Origin: Aphrophora alni | Lineage: Eukaryota > Arthropoda > Insecta > Hemiptera > Aphrophoridae | Reading direction: 5' to 3' | DNA length: 64,000 bases | NCBI GenBank assembly: GCA_963513935.1 | Contig: OY740765.1 | Coordinates: 69,288,253-69,352,252 of the forward strand | In this document: piece by piece, positions 45,166 to 56,049 of the stretch | Layout: the number at the start of each line of letters is the position of its first letter | How positions within the stretch are numbered: position 1 is the first letter of the stretch | The notes under the pieces: model-generated | What the model was told of the DNA's origin: nothing | The model's database searches: none | Seen by the model: only the letters and a program-made list of their open reading frames with translations | Made by a program: the position numbers and the translations under genes

Positions 45166-45654
45166 CTGAACAAAGAATTTCTATACTTAGAAACATTACA
45201 TTGTAGTTAGAAGAAGAGATAAATATAACAATAAAAAGTGTCACAATTTATAAACAACACTGTATAACAAGGTCCATAAGTCACTTATCTATTGCAAACT
45301 CTGACTGATAAGGTCACATATTTATAATACTATATGGAAAAGCATGTTATCAGTTCAGTTGTCATGAAAGATACTTCTAATATGGACTATCCCTAGTCAC
45401 TATAAATAACACCAAAATAAGGCAGACAAAAAGTGTTTGATTTCTATGATAAGAAAAGTTAGGTTTTTTATTTTTTTTAAAATCCAAAATATACATTTTT
45501 TAAACAATAGAATAGTAACCCGATTACAAGTTAAAAAAGAGTATTTGTCCTGCAAAAAAAAAAAAAAGCTTAAGGCAGGACTAAACAAATTTGTTACTAG
45601 TGTACTAGGGTCTTTTCTATTATACGACCGCATGGCTCAAATTATTTTCTATAC

Positions 45655-45942
45655 TAGATGTGAACTTCACAACATGAACTTACACATCAACATGAACTTC
45701 ACGCAACTTACAGTTAACCATTCGGAGAATTTTGTCGACCCCATATCTGGAGCTCATACTCAACGAATAGAATCTTTGTGGGCGTGTCAGGAAAAAGACA
45801 AAATCGTAAAGAGTGTGGCACAAGCAGGGACATGCTTGACTCTTACTTATGTGAATTTCTATGGCGGAAACACCATCAAGAAACTGATCTGTTCGATCAA
45901 ATTATCAAAGATATTGTAGTATTTTGGCCACCAGAAGTGTAA
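45655..45942 (+). pseudogene. Merlin transposase, C-terminal fragment
   Basis: The frame reads NHSENFVDPISGAHTQ then RIESLW, the signature of the ISXO2-like DDE domain with its final acidic residue in IES. After a frameshift near 45815 the next frame gives GTSRDMLDSYLCEFLWR and FDQIIKDIVVFWPPEV, stop at 45942, matching the family's usual C-terminus. The catalytic N-terminal half is deleted. The upstream part of the same open frame (45437-45607) lies outside the TIR and is unrelated. Confidence 0.75.
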
Positions 45943-45944
45943 AA

Positions 45945-45962
45945 CCTAACCTAACCTAACCC
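45945..45962. repeat. Short (CCTAA)n tract
   Basis: Three CCTAA units followed by CC, the complement of the insect telomere repeat TTAGG, between two copies of CCAGAAGTGTAAAA (45931-45944 and 45971-45984). It is short enough to be a local slippage product. Confidence 0.5.
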
Positions 45963-46192
45963 AGACCTAACCAGAAGTGTAAAAGTCATAAAAACGTTCA
46001 AATGTAATTAGTTTGTGTTAGTGTGTTTTTCTATTTTCTATATTTGTGTGTTTTGTGAAAAACAATAAAACCATTTATTTTATAGATGATTTTATTAATT
46101 GAGGTGAGAAAACCTACTTTATTATCATTCTGTTAGTATAGAAAATAATTTGAGCCATGCGGTCGTATAATAGAAAAGACCTGTGTACTATA

Positions 46193-46680
46193 CTAACCCC
46201 CACCTCTGTTTTTGTAAAGTCAAAACTCAAAACATCCTTTTATGGATATTTTAAAAGGACATTTTTACTGGCTTTAGGCCTATTTTAAAAAGAAAACAAC
46301 ATTTTTTTTTTTAATTACAAACAAATGAAAATACAAAATAGCAAATTTTGTTAGGTAGGCTATTGGAAGAGGAAAACTAATAAATGTTCAATTAAAAACA
46401 CATTTTTCATTGAAACTAATGTTAACCATGAAATTTCAAAAGAAAAGATTAGTTTAAGTTCTATTGATAGTAAATTCATTAAAATTAATTATGAACGTCC
46501 ATAAAAATAATCTATTTTACTTAAATTAAAAAATATTTGATATAATGGAAGGAAGGAGGAGAAAAACTGTTCTGAGAGAGGGGGGAGAAGGGTCAACTAA
46601 AAAATATTAAATGGCAACACCATCTTTGTGACACCTCATTTTAAAAATCTCATGAAAACAAGAAAAATGGTGGTAACAAA
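46193..46680. other. AT-rich DNA
   Basis: Nothing recognised between the Merlin and mariner copies. Confidence 0.45.
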
Positions 46681-46681
46681 A

Positions 46682-48002
46682 TACGAGGGTTATCCAGAAA
46701 GTAACTCACATTTTGGAATTTAAAAAACCCAAGTGAAAGAAATTTTTTATTTTTTTTTATACACCTGTACTTTTTAAACCTACAATCTGACACTACTTTT
46801 TACAATCACCAATGAAATTGAGGCACTTATCATACCGATAAACAAGTTTACAAATTCCAATGTAAAAAAAACTTGCCGCCTGTGAGTTCAATCATTCATT
46901 CACGCCAGCTTGAAGTTCTGCATCATCATCAAGTGCTGCGTCACGAGCAAGGTCATGTGCGGAAAAAATGGAAGTCACTGGGTGCGAGATCTGGCCTGTA
47001 TGGAAGATGTTCGAAAATCTCCCACTTAAAGTCTTGTAAGAGTTCCTGAGTGTAACGGGCTGAGTGTGGGCGGCCTTGTTTTGAAACAGCAGGACTTTTG
47101 CACTGAGTTTCCCTCGGTGTTGGCTTTGTAATGCTCTATGCAGCTTTATTAATCTTTCACAATATATTTCAGAGTTTATTGTTGAAACACGTTCCAAAAA
47201 GTCGACTACCAATACACCTTCCCTATCCCAAAAAACAGTAGCCATGAGTTTTCTCGTTGAAAGAGTTTGCAAGCTCTTTCTTGGTCTCATTGGTGAACTA
47301 GTGTGTCCCCTATGCATGGACTGTCTTTTTGTTTCACAAGTCTCATGCTTAACCCACGTCTCGTCCCCAGTCACCATGCAATCAAGAATGGAATCGCCGC
47401 CTTTGTCGTAGGCCTGAAGGAAATTTCGCAATGCCAAATCAGTTGCAATCAGTTGAGTTTTGTGGTTGTCTGACAAAACTTATGGTAGCCTAATTTCTGG
47501 ATCACAACATTGTGCAATAGGCTCCGTGAAATTTAACGAAACACAAACAACAGCTCTGTTATTGTCAAATGATAATTTTCAAAATTTTGTTTTTGATTTT
47601 CCCAACCAGTTCATCTGTCACAATGTTTGGTCGACCACTTCGGTTTTCATCGTCAACGTTCGTGCAGCCATCTTTAAACATTATATTCAAACACCTCACT
47701 CCACTTTCAGTCATCACATCTTTACTATAAACTTCTCAAACTTACTGATATATTTCAATAGGTTTAGTGTTTTTCGCCAAAAAAAATCATATAACTGACT
47801 GTACTTCACAAGTGCCTGGGTTTTCAATTGCAGCAAACATTCAAAAAATGTATTACAAAAAAGCAGAAGCAAAACCAACCTCCAACTGCCACAGCTGGAT
47901 GCGTACTGAGTGGAAGGAAGCACTCACATCAAATGGTGATGCTCGCACCGCTACTAGTGATGGCGTGCTGAAACGTGAGTTACTTTCTGGATAGTCTTCG
48001 TA
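46682..48002 (-). mobile_element. Full-length but inactive mariner element
   Basis: A 1317-bp element at 46684-48000 between TA sites. The ends are CGAGGGTTATCCAGAAAGT and CGAAGACTATCCAGAAAGT (complement of the right end), with about 27 of 33 bases matching. Size, TA target and transposase identify mariner. The coding strand is minus and broken. Confidence 0.9.
46892..47720 (-). pseudogene. mariner transposase, degenerate
   Basis: The minus strand reads, N- to C-terminal: CTNVDDENRSGRPNIVTDEL, then KLGYHKFC. After a frameshift it reads SDNHKTQLIATDLALRNFL (open from 47476) and VTGDETWVKHE with the first catalytic Asp. Then come MATVFWDREGVLVVDFLE and INSEIYCERL. The second catalytic block, normally HDNA-like, reads LLFQNKAAHT, so the Asp is lost. 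The region after it is scrambled relative to the family's SPDLAP-D block. At least one frameshift plus the missing Asp make it dead. The plus-strand frames here are shadows. Confidence 0.88.
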
Positions 48003-48427
48003 GCCATGATGACCCTATTGTTAGGAATAACTGTTAAGAATAATTGTTGGGTAAAATTACAAAAACTATCAAATATAATTTTTATTCTAAGTCCAAAGAC
48101 AATACACAGAAGACAGACTATTGTTGTGAAATATACAGGGTGAATCAGACCACCAGTGGCCAATGTATAGTGACTGAACCAAATGAGCTACAGCCTTCAT
48201 TTTAACTTAAACCTCCCTATTTTAACCATAGAGAATTCAGAAAAAAATGTTTTCAAATCTCAAAAATGCCCCAAAAGTGTTTATTGAGGGAATGAGGGTC
48301 GCGTTTGGAAAAATTTCAAATGTAAAGGTAGGTCAAGTGATACCTCATTTTAAAAATCTCTGTTCATTGATCATTTTGAAAAAAAAAAGTTTTAACTTAT
48401 CTTACTGCATATGTACAGGGTGTTCCA

Positions 48428-49295
48428 TGTAAGCATGGGACATCTTCCAACCAATAATAAATAATAAAACAATAAATGTTAATGTTAATATTAATAAAAT
48501 ATAGAATAAACATTATATAAAAAACAAGTAAGTGTAAAGTGTTCCTAAACAATATTCAAATGATTGCTAAAACAATGTAAAACAATATACAAAGTTTAAA
48601 TTTCAAAATGTGTGCGCCAGACCAACTATCCGACGTTGCACAAGTCCATGCATAGAGGAAGTTGAACCCTTGAGGGACTTCCCATGAGCCTCTGCGTTAG
48701 CTTTGCCAAGAAGAAAGGAAAACGAGGTAGTCAGTCTTCGACAGAGTCTTCAGCTCGAGCCATCAACGAGCAGTCACGTCTGTGGAGGACTGTGGAGACT
48801 CAAATTCCACGTAGTCATGGTGGAATTTTAATATTTGGCATGACAAACCAAATACAAACAACAGGACATGTAGTTTGTGAGTAAAGTGAACCAATTAAAC
48901 TTAGCAATCACGATATCAGTGAACCGAAAGAAACATAAAACTTTTACCTTTTTTTTTTAACTAATTGAACACTCAAACAGTAACTTATAATGTTATATTT
49001 TAGTCTTTTATTGATTCTCGTGTGAGAGAAATGTTCGTGTGAGAAATTTTCTAGTTGTTTTAAATTTAATAAAAGGGAGATTTCTGTTTTACTAGGAATG
49101 TTTGGCTAATTTCATTGTGTTAACCATGTGCCATGTTATAGGAGTAACTGTAAGTACGATTGAGATTGCAACCCTACCCTTCAGGTAAATTAAATGATAA
49201 ACTTTATTATAAATTTGTAAGAACGCAGACTTACAAGTAGATAGGTAAGTCAATTTTTGTTTAAACGCTCTTAAAGCTAAAAGATTTAACTTACA
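48428..49295 (+). repeat. 5' LTR of the non-autonomous element
   Basis: 868 bp. It contains AATAAAAGGGAG near 49067, a likely polyadenylation signal, and a 66-codon ATG frame at 48684-48884 that recurs unchanged in the other LTR. Confidence 0.88.
48684..48884 (+). CDS. Small LTR-borne frame of unknown function
   Basis: 66 codons beginning MSLCVSFAKKKGKRGSQSS and ending TTGHVVCE. The copy at 54468-54668 in the 3' LTR encodes the identical peptide despite one nucleotide difference (CGA versus AGA, both Arg). It is Ser/Arg/Lys-rich with no recognised domain. One synonymous change is too little to prove selection. It could be a leader peptide or chance. Confidence 0.25.
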   Translation: MSLCVSFAKKKGKRGSQSSTESSARAINEQSRLWRTVETQIPRSHGGILIFGMTNQIQTTGHVVCE

Positions 49296-49298
49296 AAA

Positions 49299-49314
49299 TG
49301 GCGCCGGATTTAAC
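49299..49314 (+). other. Putative primer binding site
   Basis: TGGCGCCGGATTTAAC begins 3 nt after the 5' LTR. TGGCGCC matches the tRNA-Lys-type primer sites of many retroelements, but the following bases differ, so the tRNA is not certain. Confidence 0.55.
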
Positions 49315-49461
49315 TTCTCCTCCGAAAAAGCAGTTATGAATGTAGCGTGGTACATGGTTTTACGCAGTTACAAAAGTAAAATAGATATAAATTCAAATAA
49401 AGGGATATTTGTAGAATATAATTAAAACATAATTGAGAATTTATAATAGGTAGTATTTAAG

Positions 49462-50322
49462 ATGGAAACGGATAAAAATAATTTAGACGAATCCGGTTTA
49501 GGAGCAAGTTTTACTGAATCCGAAAGCATGGAGGAGGTAAAATTATCAGAACAGGTTAAGTCTCCTAAGGAAGAAAAGTTAGTGTCTCTAAATGATTTAA
49601 TGTTGTTATTTGAGAAAATTAAGATAGATAGTGATAATAAATTTGAAAAATCTGAAAGTAATTTTAAACAAATAAGAGATGATATGAAATTAAATAAAGT
49701 AGACAGTGATAATAAGTTTAAAAAATTTGAAAAGAACTGTAAACAATTTATAGAGAAAATGGATAATAAATTTGATACTTTAATTAATAAGTCTGATACA
49801 GACGTTAAGGTAGAAATTAGTAATGAAGTAAATGTTTTAGTGGAGGATTGTGAAATAATTACTGAAATTAATGAGGATAAGTTAAGTTTTATTGAAGTAA
49901 ACAGTAAAGTTAAAACTGAAATAGTTAAGGTTAAGAAGGTGGTAAACCATATGTTGATTAATAGAACAATACAGTTAAATTCTAGAGTAAAGACAGAAAA
50001 TAGTATTAGCAAATTAGGCTATGATGGTTATTTTAAGAGAAAGGTTAAGGAAGAATTTTGTAGGTTAGATCATGAAAATAAATGCATTTTTGAGAAAGAA
50101 AGCTCTAGTAAAGGTATGATTAGGTTACAAGGCTGTTATGGGGATCTGTATGTAAAGGTGTTAGTTGATTCAACGGAGGTATTTAAAGGAATTAAAGGTG
50201 TAGAAGGGGTAAATTATGGAGAGTATTCTAGAAAGACGAATTATAGGTTAAGGCAGGAATACAAGATGAAATTTAGGGTTAGCAAAGTAGTTAGACTAGG
50301 ACAAAACCACAAAAAAAGTTAA
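49462..50322 (+). CDS. Gag-like coiled-coil protein of the non-autonomous element
   Basis: 286 codons from an ATG (AAGATGG) 167 bp after the LTR, where gag normally begins. The protein is acidic at the N-terminus, then has a long heptad-rich region with two DSDNKFxK units (about residues 56-63 and 82-89) that looks coiled-coil. From about 190 it is basic (SKLGYDGYFKRKVKEEFCR, YRLRQEYKMKFRVSKVV). No zinc knuckle and no pol follow. The stop at 50320 is followed by a near-copy of the last codons in another frame (VFRLGVNHRKK against VVRLGQNHKK), suggesting truncation. The 196-codon frame on the other strand is a shadow. Confidence 0.6.
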   Translation: METDKNNLDESGLGASFTESESMEEVKLSEQVKSPKEEKLVSLNDLMLLFEKIKIDSDNKFEKSESNFKQIRDDMKLNKVDSDNKFKKFEKNCKQFIEKMDNKFDTLINKSDTDVKVEISNEVNVLVEDCEIITEINEDKLSFIEVNSKVKTEIVKVKKVVNHMLINRTIQLNSRVKTENSISKLGYDGYFKRKVKEEFCRLDHENKCIFEKESSSKGMIRLQGCYGDLYVKVLVDSTEVFKGIKGVEGVNYGEYSRKTNYRLRQEYKMKFRVSKVVRLGQNHKKS

Positions 50323-50603
50323 TGGCGGAAAAGGTGTTCAGATTGGGTGTAAACCACAGAAAGAAAAGTAATACTGATCAGGGAGACAGTCAAATCAATA
50401 AAATAATAATAATGTAACAGATAGGACAGTAACGAAAGAATCATAAATTGATATGCAGGTGTAATAAATAATGATGTTTTTAAATAAAATATAGAATCTA
50501 AATAGATTGCTAAATAAGTAAATACATAATTTGAGTTAAATAGACTTAATTAGAATAATAAAACCTTAAAATAATTAAAACGAGGACAGTTTAGGCTAAA
50601 CGA

Positions 50604-52740
50604 GGAGGTGTAACCTAGACTAAATATTTACCAACCCAATAGAAGGTGCAACCTAAAGTACATATTTACCAAATTAAAAATAAATAAATAGCTTTAAAAT
50701 GTACAATGCTTTGAGGGGGTCATCAATACTAATGGGTTAAAATAAAATTACAAGTGAACCAAAAAATAACTTCGGAAAAAACAGTGTCACAGGGGTTCAT
50801 TGACCTGAATACATTGTGGGGTTCATACTGAACTAAGTAGGTATGGATATTTAAACTCATTTTGGCCAAAGGGAGGTGATTTCTGTGGTGACATAAGTGT
50901 TTATTAGTATGATCAGAAGGACATAGAAATAATTGTAAATGGTTCAAGTGGTTAAATATTAGATATTGATGGATAAAATTAAAACTAATTTTTAAATTTT
51001 CAACCAAAATAAATTAAAATAATAATAGTAGATAGTAATATGTTTAAATAAAAACAAGATTAAATTTGAATATAAGCTTAAAACCCATTTAGGCCAGTTT
51101 TAGAAATTAATATTTGTAAACACCATGAACAAATATGAAACTTAAATAAATATAATATAATTTAACAATAGAAGCTTAAAACCCATTTAGGCCAGTTTTA
51201 GAAATTGATATTTGTACACAAACAAATACGAAACTTAAATAAATAATATAATTTAACGATAGAGCCTTAAAACCCGTTTAGGCCAAACTTAGAATTAGTA
51301 TTTGAAGAAAGAACAAATACGCAAATTTAAATAAGTGAAACATGATTTATAAAGTATATACTTTAGAAAATTAATAAATTTTAAAATTTTGATATCTATA
51401 TTTTAATTTAACTCATAAAAATTCAGTAATAAACAAATTTTTTAATGATAGAAATAGAAGAAACTCTAAATTAATGATTAGATGATATATATAATTTCAG
51501 AATAAAATTTTAAATTAAACCAAGTTGATAAGTGGATAGCAGCTAAGGCTACTCCAATTAAAAATAAAAGTAAGATCTATATAATGTAAACGTAATTTAC
51601 ATCTGACATTTAACAATAATAATATGATTAATGATGATATTAACATAATGATGATGAATGATGATGAATGATTGAGTGTGTGAGCATTAAAAATGCTAAA
51701 ACAATTAGCTTTAAGAAAAAACATCCATTGCAAAAAACTATGAGGACTTGTCCGAATAATAATTACTCGCAATGGATGTAGAAAATGATGTTATGTTGCC
51801 TTGTGCACATTGGAGAAGTAACTGTATAATTTGGATGGAAAACTTTCCATTCAAATTACCAATTACCAGGGTGTAGCCATAGAAGATCATAGTACGCCGA
51901 GGTACCTATAATGCTATGTGACGCTACGGTGATTTTTGTTTGTTGGTGTCAAATAACCTTCACTAATCAATAAGGTGACTTTTGTTTGTTGGTGTCAAAT
52001 AACCTTCACGTAACGTTAATTGTAGTTCACAATAACGACAGAATAGGCTAGGTTCATGTATTTCAGACGGTTAGGTTAGATTGCTAATTTCTTTTATACA
52101 CTAGATACATAAGAAGTAATAAATAAATGATAATAATTAGGATACTTGATTTAATAATATCAATGTAGACAAAGTTCAGCAGAAGAACTTAAGTGAACAA
52201 TGGTAAAGTCATAGATATAACTTTAAATACTTTATAATGATAACACAGGATTTACAAATGGCTAAATAATAATAATAAATAATTCAGTGATGATTAGATG
52301 TTAAATAAGATGAGATGTTTTTGATGAAATTTTAATGAAGATTGTTAAATAAGAATAAATAGATGATGTAGAATTTTAAGGAAAGTGAATAATAAATAAT
52401 TTTTTTGAGGAGATTTTGAGATAATGTTAATGAAACTTTTAGTAAGAAGAGTGATTTCAGGAAATTAATAAATAGTTTGGATTGTGATTTAGTATTTGGT
52501 AATAGGAACTGTTAATAAATAATAATATGTAGTCTTTTTTAATAAATCAGTAAGAGTAAGGAGGTTTTTGAGGGGGTCAGTTAATGAGGTTCTACGATGA
52601 TCTGCGATGAGGTTCTACGATAAATATAGACTAGGGGTTCCAATGTGACGCTAGATCTTTAATGATGTTCTACGATATTTTGCTGCGATGATATATTAGA
52701 TTAGGGGTTCCAAAATGGACGCTAATTCTTTAATGGTAAA
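50604..52740 (+). repeat. Cluster of small tandem duplications inside the LTR element
   Basis: Four separate duplications: GGTG(T/C)AACCTA units at about 50608 and 50645; three copies of a roughly 95-bp unit with AAAACCC(A/G)TTTAGGCCA at about 51074, 51172 and 51264; a 46-bp unit (TTTTGTTTGTTGGTGTCAAA) at 51931-52010; and a 95-bp unit with TTCTACGAT and AGGGGTTCCAA at about 52590-52735. None encodes protein. They replace the pol region. Confidence 0.7.
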
Positions 52741-54195
52741 TTTTAGAGATTCCAAAGGGAATACTCTCATTCTACGAGTGTGTTGATTTGTGAAATAAGA
52801 CAAGAGAGTCTTATTTGTGAACTGATTTATTAAAATTTTTTTTCTCTTTAATATGAAAGTAGGCAATGTACCAAATGACTGTTAATGATGAAGTTGAGAT
52901 AGATTCCTGAAATCCTAGGTAAATAAAATAATTTAACTAAGAAATAAGAATGATAGGGAAATATGAATTCTCAATTATGAATTTGAGGGATGGGTTTTTT
53001 TTGATTGGGAAAGAAATCTTCTTTTTAGCCATAAAATAAATATAATTGTATGTTTTAAAAAATTTTATAATGTAATTTGTTTCATAATTTGTCAATATGT
53101 AATAATAATAATAATAAATGTAGATGATTTTGATTTTAATAAATATAATAGTGATGATGAATAAAGATGATTTTATAATGATGAAGAAGTTGATTATAAA
53201 AAATTGTAATGATGAAAAAGTGAATCATAAAAAATGATGATTTGAAATAATAATAATTGATTTTGTTAATGAACAAGTGTAATGATATATTTTGAAATAA
53301 TGCTAATATGTGATGTTTGATTTTATGATATGAAAATTTTTCTAAAAAATTGTTTGTCTATAACTGGATGACTATATCTGTTGTTCACATGTATTATGTT
53401 ATACACTTTTCTGCTGTTGGAAAATAATAAAAAATTAACAATGATCCTACGTTATGCACATTTGATTATGTTTTGACATAGAATGTCTAATTTGTTGTGC
53501 TTTTAAATATCGTCTGTATTATATGACTTGATGATTATCTTTTTGTTGTTCACGTTTTATATGTTCTAATATTGTCTGTTATGACTACCATACACATTGA
53601 AAATGATTTTATGCTGTATACCTTGTAATATGATGTGTTACTTGATTCATTTAAAAAATTCATATTTGATATGTCATGAATAATATACTTTATCATATGT
53701 TTGTATCACTTTCTGTAATCAAACAGTATATTTTATGTAGTAAATTGCTGAAAAATGACTCTGTGATGAGCATTCTGTAATATGATTTTTACTTGACTTT
53801 TGATTTCTGTATTTTGATGTGTCATGAACAATATTATGTTTTGTTGAAAACATGTTGAGAAATGATTTCTGTTTATGTTGTATGTAACATTTTTAAAATT
53901 TATGATATTTTTGAGATTTATGTAACACTTAAAGATAATTTATGATTTTTTGAAAAATCTGTAATACTGCAAAGAATTTATTATGTTTTTGAAATTTTAA
54001 TAATATTTACTAAAATTGATGATGTTGTAATTTATTGATATTTTGTGTTTTTGAAATTGTTAAATGATAAACAATTTTTTTTAAAAATTGTTATTAGAAC
54101 TGTTCTTGACTCCGTAAAAGGTGGCAAGTTGGTTGGAGTGTCCCAGCTTCCATGCTGTTTCTTCGAGATTCTTATTTCTGCGTAATGAGAATCTC
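52741..54195 (+). other. AT-rich, non-coding 3' part of the LTR element
   Basis: Low-complexity sequence with many ATGATGA and TAATAA runs. There are no RT, protease or integrase motifs in any frame. Confidence 0.6.
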
Positions 54196-54210
54196 GAAGG
54201 AGGGGGTTTC

Positions 54211-55069
54211 TGTAAGCATGGGACATCTTCCAACCAATAATAAATAATAAAACAATAAATGTTAATGTTAATATTAATAAAATATAGAATAAACATTATT
54301 AAAAAACAAGGCTAAGTGTAAAGTGTTCCTAAACAATATTCAAATGATTGCTAAAACAATGTAAATCATTATAAAAAGTTTAAATTTCAAAATGTGCGCG
54401 CCAGACCAACTATCCGACGTTGCACAAGTCCATGCATAGAGGAAGTTGAACCCTTGAGGGATTTCCCATGAGCCTCTGCGTTAGCTTTGCCAAGAAGAAA
54501 GGAAAACGAGGTAGTCAGTCTTCGACAGAGTCTTCAGCTAGAGCCATCAACGAGCAGTCACGTCTGTGGAGGACTGTGGAGACTCAAATTCCACGTAGTC
54601 ATGGTGGAATTTTAATATTTGGCATGACAAACCAAATACAAACAACAGGACATGTAGTTTGTGAGTAAAGTGAACCAATTAAACTTAGCAATCACGATAT
54701 CAGTGAACCGAAAGAAACATAAAACTTTTACCTTTTTTTTTGAACTAATTGAACACTCAAACAGTAACTTATAATGTTATATTTTAGTCTTTTATTGATT
54801 CTCGTGTGAGAGAAATGTTATTTTCTAGTTGTTTTAAATTTAATAAAAGGGAGATTTCTGTTTTACTGGGAATGTTTGGCTAATTTCATTGTGTTAACCA
54901 TGTGCCATGTTATAGGAGTAACTGTAAGTACGATTGAGATTGCAACCCTACCCTTCAGGTAAATTAAATGATAAACTTTATTATAAATTTGTAAGAACGC
55001 AGACTTACAAGTAGATAGGTAACTCAATTTTTGTTTAAACGCTCTTAAAGCTAAAAGATTTAACTTACA
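54211..55069 (+). repeat. 3' LTR of the non-autonomous element
   Basis: 859 bp. It differs from the 5' LTR by a handful of substitutions near 54300-54390 and by an 11-bp deletion near 54818. It is followed by TCCA. Confidence 0.88.
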
Positions 55070-56049
55070 TCCAAAACGTAAAAAAATAGTGTTTTACAAT
55101 TAGTTTTATTGTTACTACATAACAATTTTTATCCTAGATTCATGAGAACAAAAATGTGGTTCCCTTTTCAAAAATGTGGTTAATTGCTCAAAAAAATTTG
55201 AATTTTCAAAATACATACAATTTTGGAGAAAAAATTAAATTAAAACTCAAAAACTCCAAATAGTAATGTTAGTCGTGAAGCACATCATTGAAAAAGTCTT
55301 TCAAAAACAAACATGTTTTTGTATTTAAAGTTTGACTTTAACCGTTTCACAATGACGCATGAAAGACGGGTTTTTTACGCTGTACCTCTCTTATTGACCT
55401 TACTACTACTCAACCTTACAAAAATCACAACCAAAAACTGTAACTTTGGGTCACCAGTTAAGCACATCCTTTTAAAAATTACAAACAATAACTACAGGTA
55501 AAATAATATTCTATTTTCAACAAAACTTTCTCATAACTATAAACGTTATGTTTCTTCTGTTAATTTACAATGTAGTTTATTTTAGTTGTATAATAAGTCA
55601 AATGTTGATACTATTGAAACATGTTCACCTTAATTGTCAAATTATATTTTTTTAATAATTTTTTTTTTTTTTTTTTTTTTAATGGAACAGTGTTATAAAA
55701 ATAATGAACACGAAGACGTATTTTGTGCTATGAAAGGGAAGAATAGCCTTGTTCCTTTTAAAAGACAATTGCAGTTAAAACATAATTCTAAAAACTAACC
55801 AGGTTGTCAATCACTTGCATTCCACCAATAACCTACTACTTATCTTGTTTCGGAACAGGTGCTCAAACTACAATCCATTGCTTTCAAAACAAAATTCTAC
55901 TCTGGAATTGAAGCTATCTACAGCTTGCAGTATTTCTTCACCACTAATTCTCTAAGGTCAAAATAGGGGGAGTTTAGTTAAAACTAAGGCTATAGCTCAT
56001 TTGGTTCAGTCACTATATATTGCACACGGGTGGTCTAAATCACCCTGTA

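Larger units (their letters stand above)
45600..46190 (+). mobile_element. Internally deleted Merlin element
   Basis: The element at 45608-46182 (575 bp) has terminal inverted repeats of about 48 bp that match exactly except at the outermost base (GGTCTTTTCTATTATACG...). It is flanked by the 8-bp duplication GTGTACTA (45600-45607, 46183-46190). It keeps the end of an ISXO2/IS1016-type transposase, which defines Merlin. Merlin elements make 8-9 bp duplications. The near-identical TIRs suggest recent mobilisation in trans. Confidence 0.85.
48428..55069 (+). mobile_element. Non-autonomous LTR retrotransposon (6.6 kb)
   Basis: Direct LTRs at 48428-49295 and 54211-55069 start TGTAAGCATGG and end TTTAACTTACA. 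The 4-bp duplication TCCA lies at 48424-48427 and 55070-55073. A TGGCGCCGG primer-site-like motif begins at 49299, and a purine tract GAAGGAGGGGG lies before the 3' LTR. The interior has one gag-like frame and then about 3.9 kb with no pol, full of small tandem repeats. This is a large retrotransposon derivative that depends on a helper. LTRs differ by substitutions and an 11-bp indel, so it is older than the gypsy copy. Confidence 0.85.
48134..56049. mobile_element. TIR element split by an LTR element
   Basis: CAGGGTGAATCAGACCACC at 48136 is mirrored at 55960-56047, whose complement begins CAGGGTGATTTAGACCACC. The arms agree for about 85 bp (including GACTGAACCAAATGAGCTA) and TA flanks both ends. 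Removing the LTR element and one TCCA leaves about 1.27 kb, typical of mariner/Tc1 size, but no transposase was recognised. A second CAGGGTGTTCC start at 48416 suggests a further small insertion. The superfamily is uncertain. Confidence 0.7.

Noticed and set aside
49422..50012. 196-codon Leu/Ser-rich minus-strand frame opposite the gag-like gene
   Set aside because: Mirror of Asp/Lys/Asn codons on the coding strand; the plus frame has the ATG context and position expected for gag.
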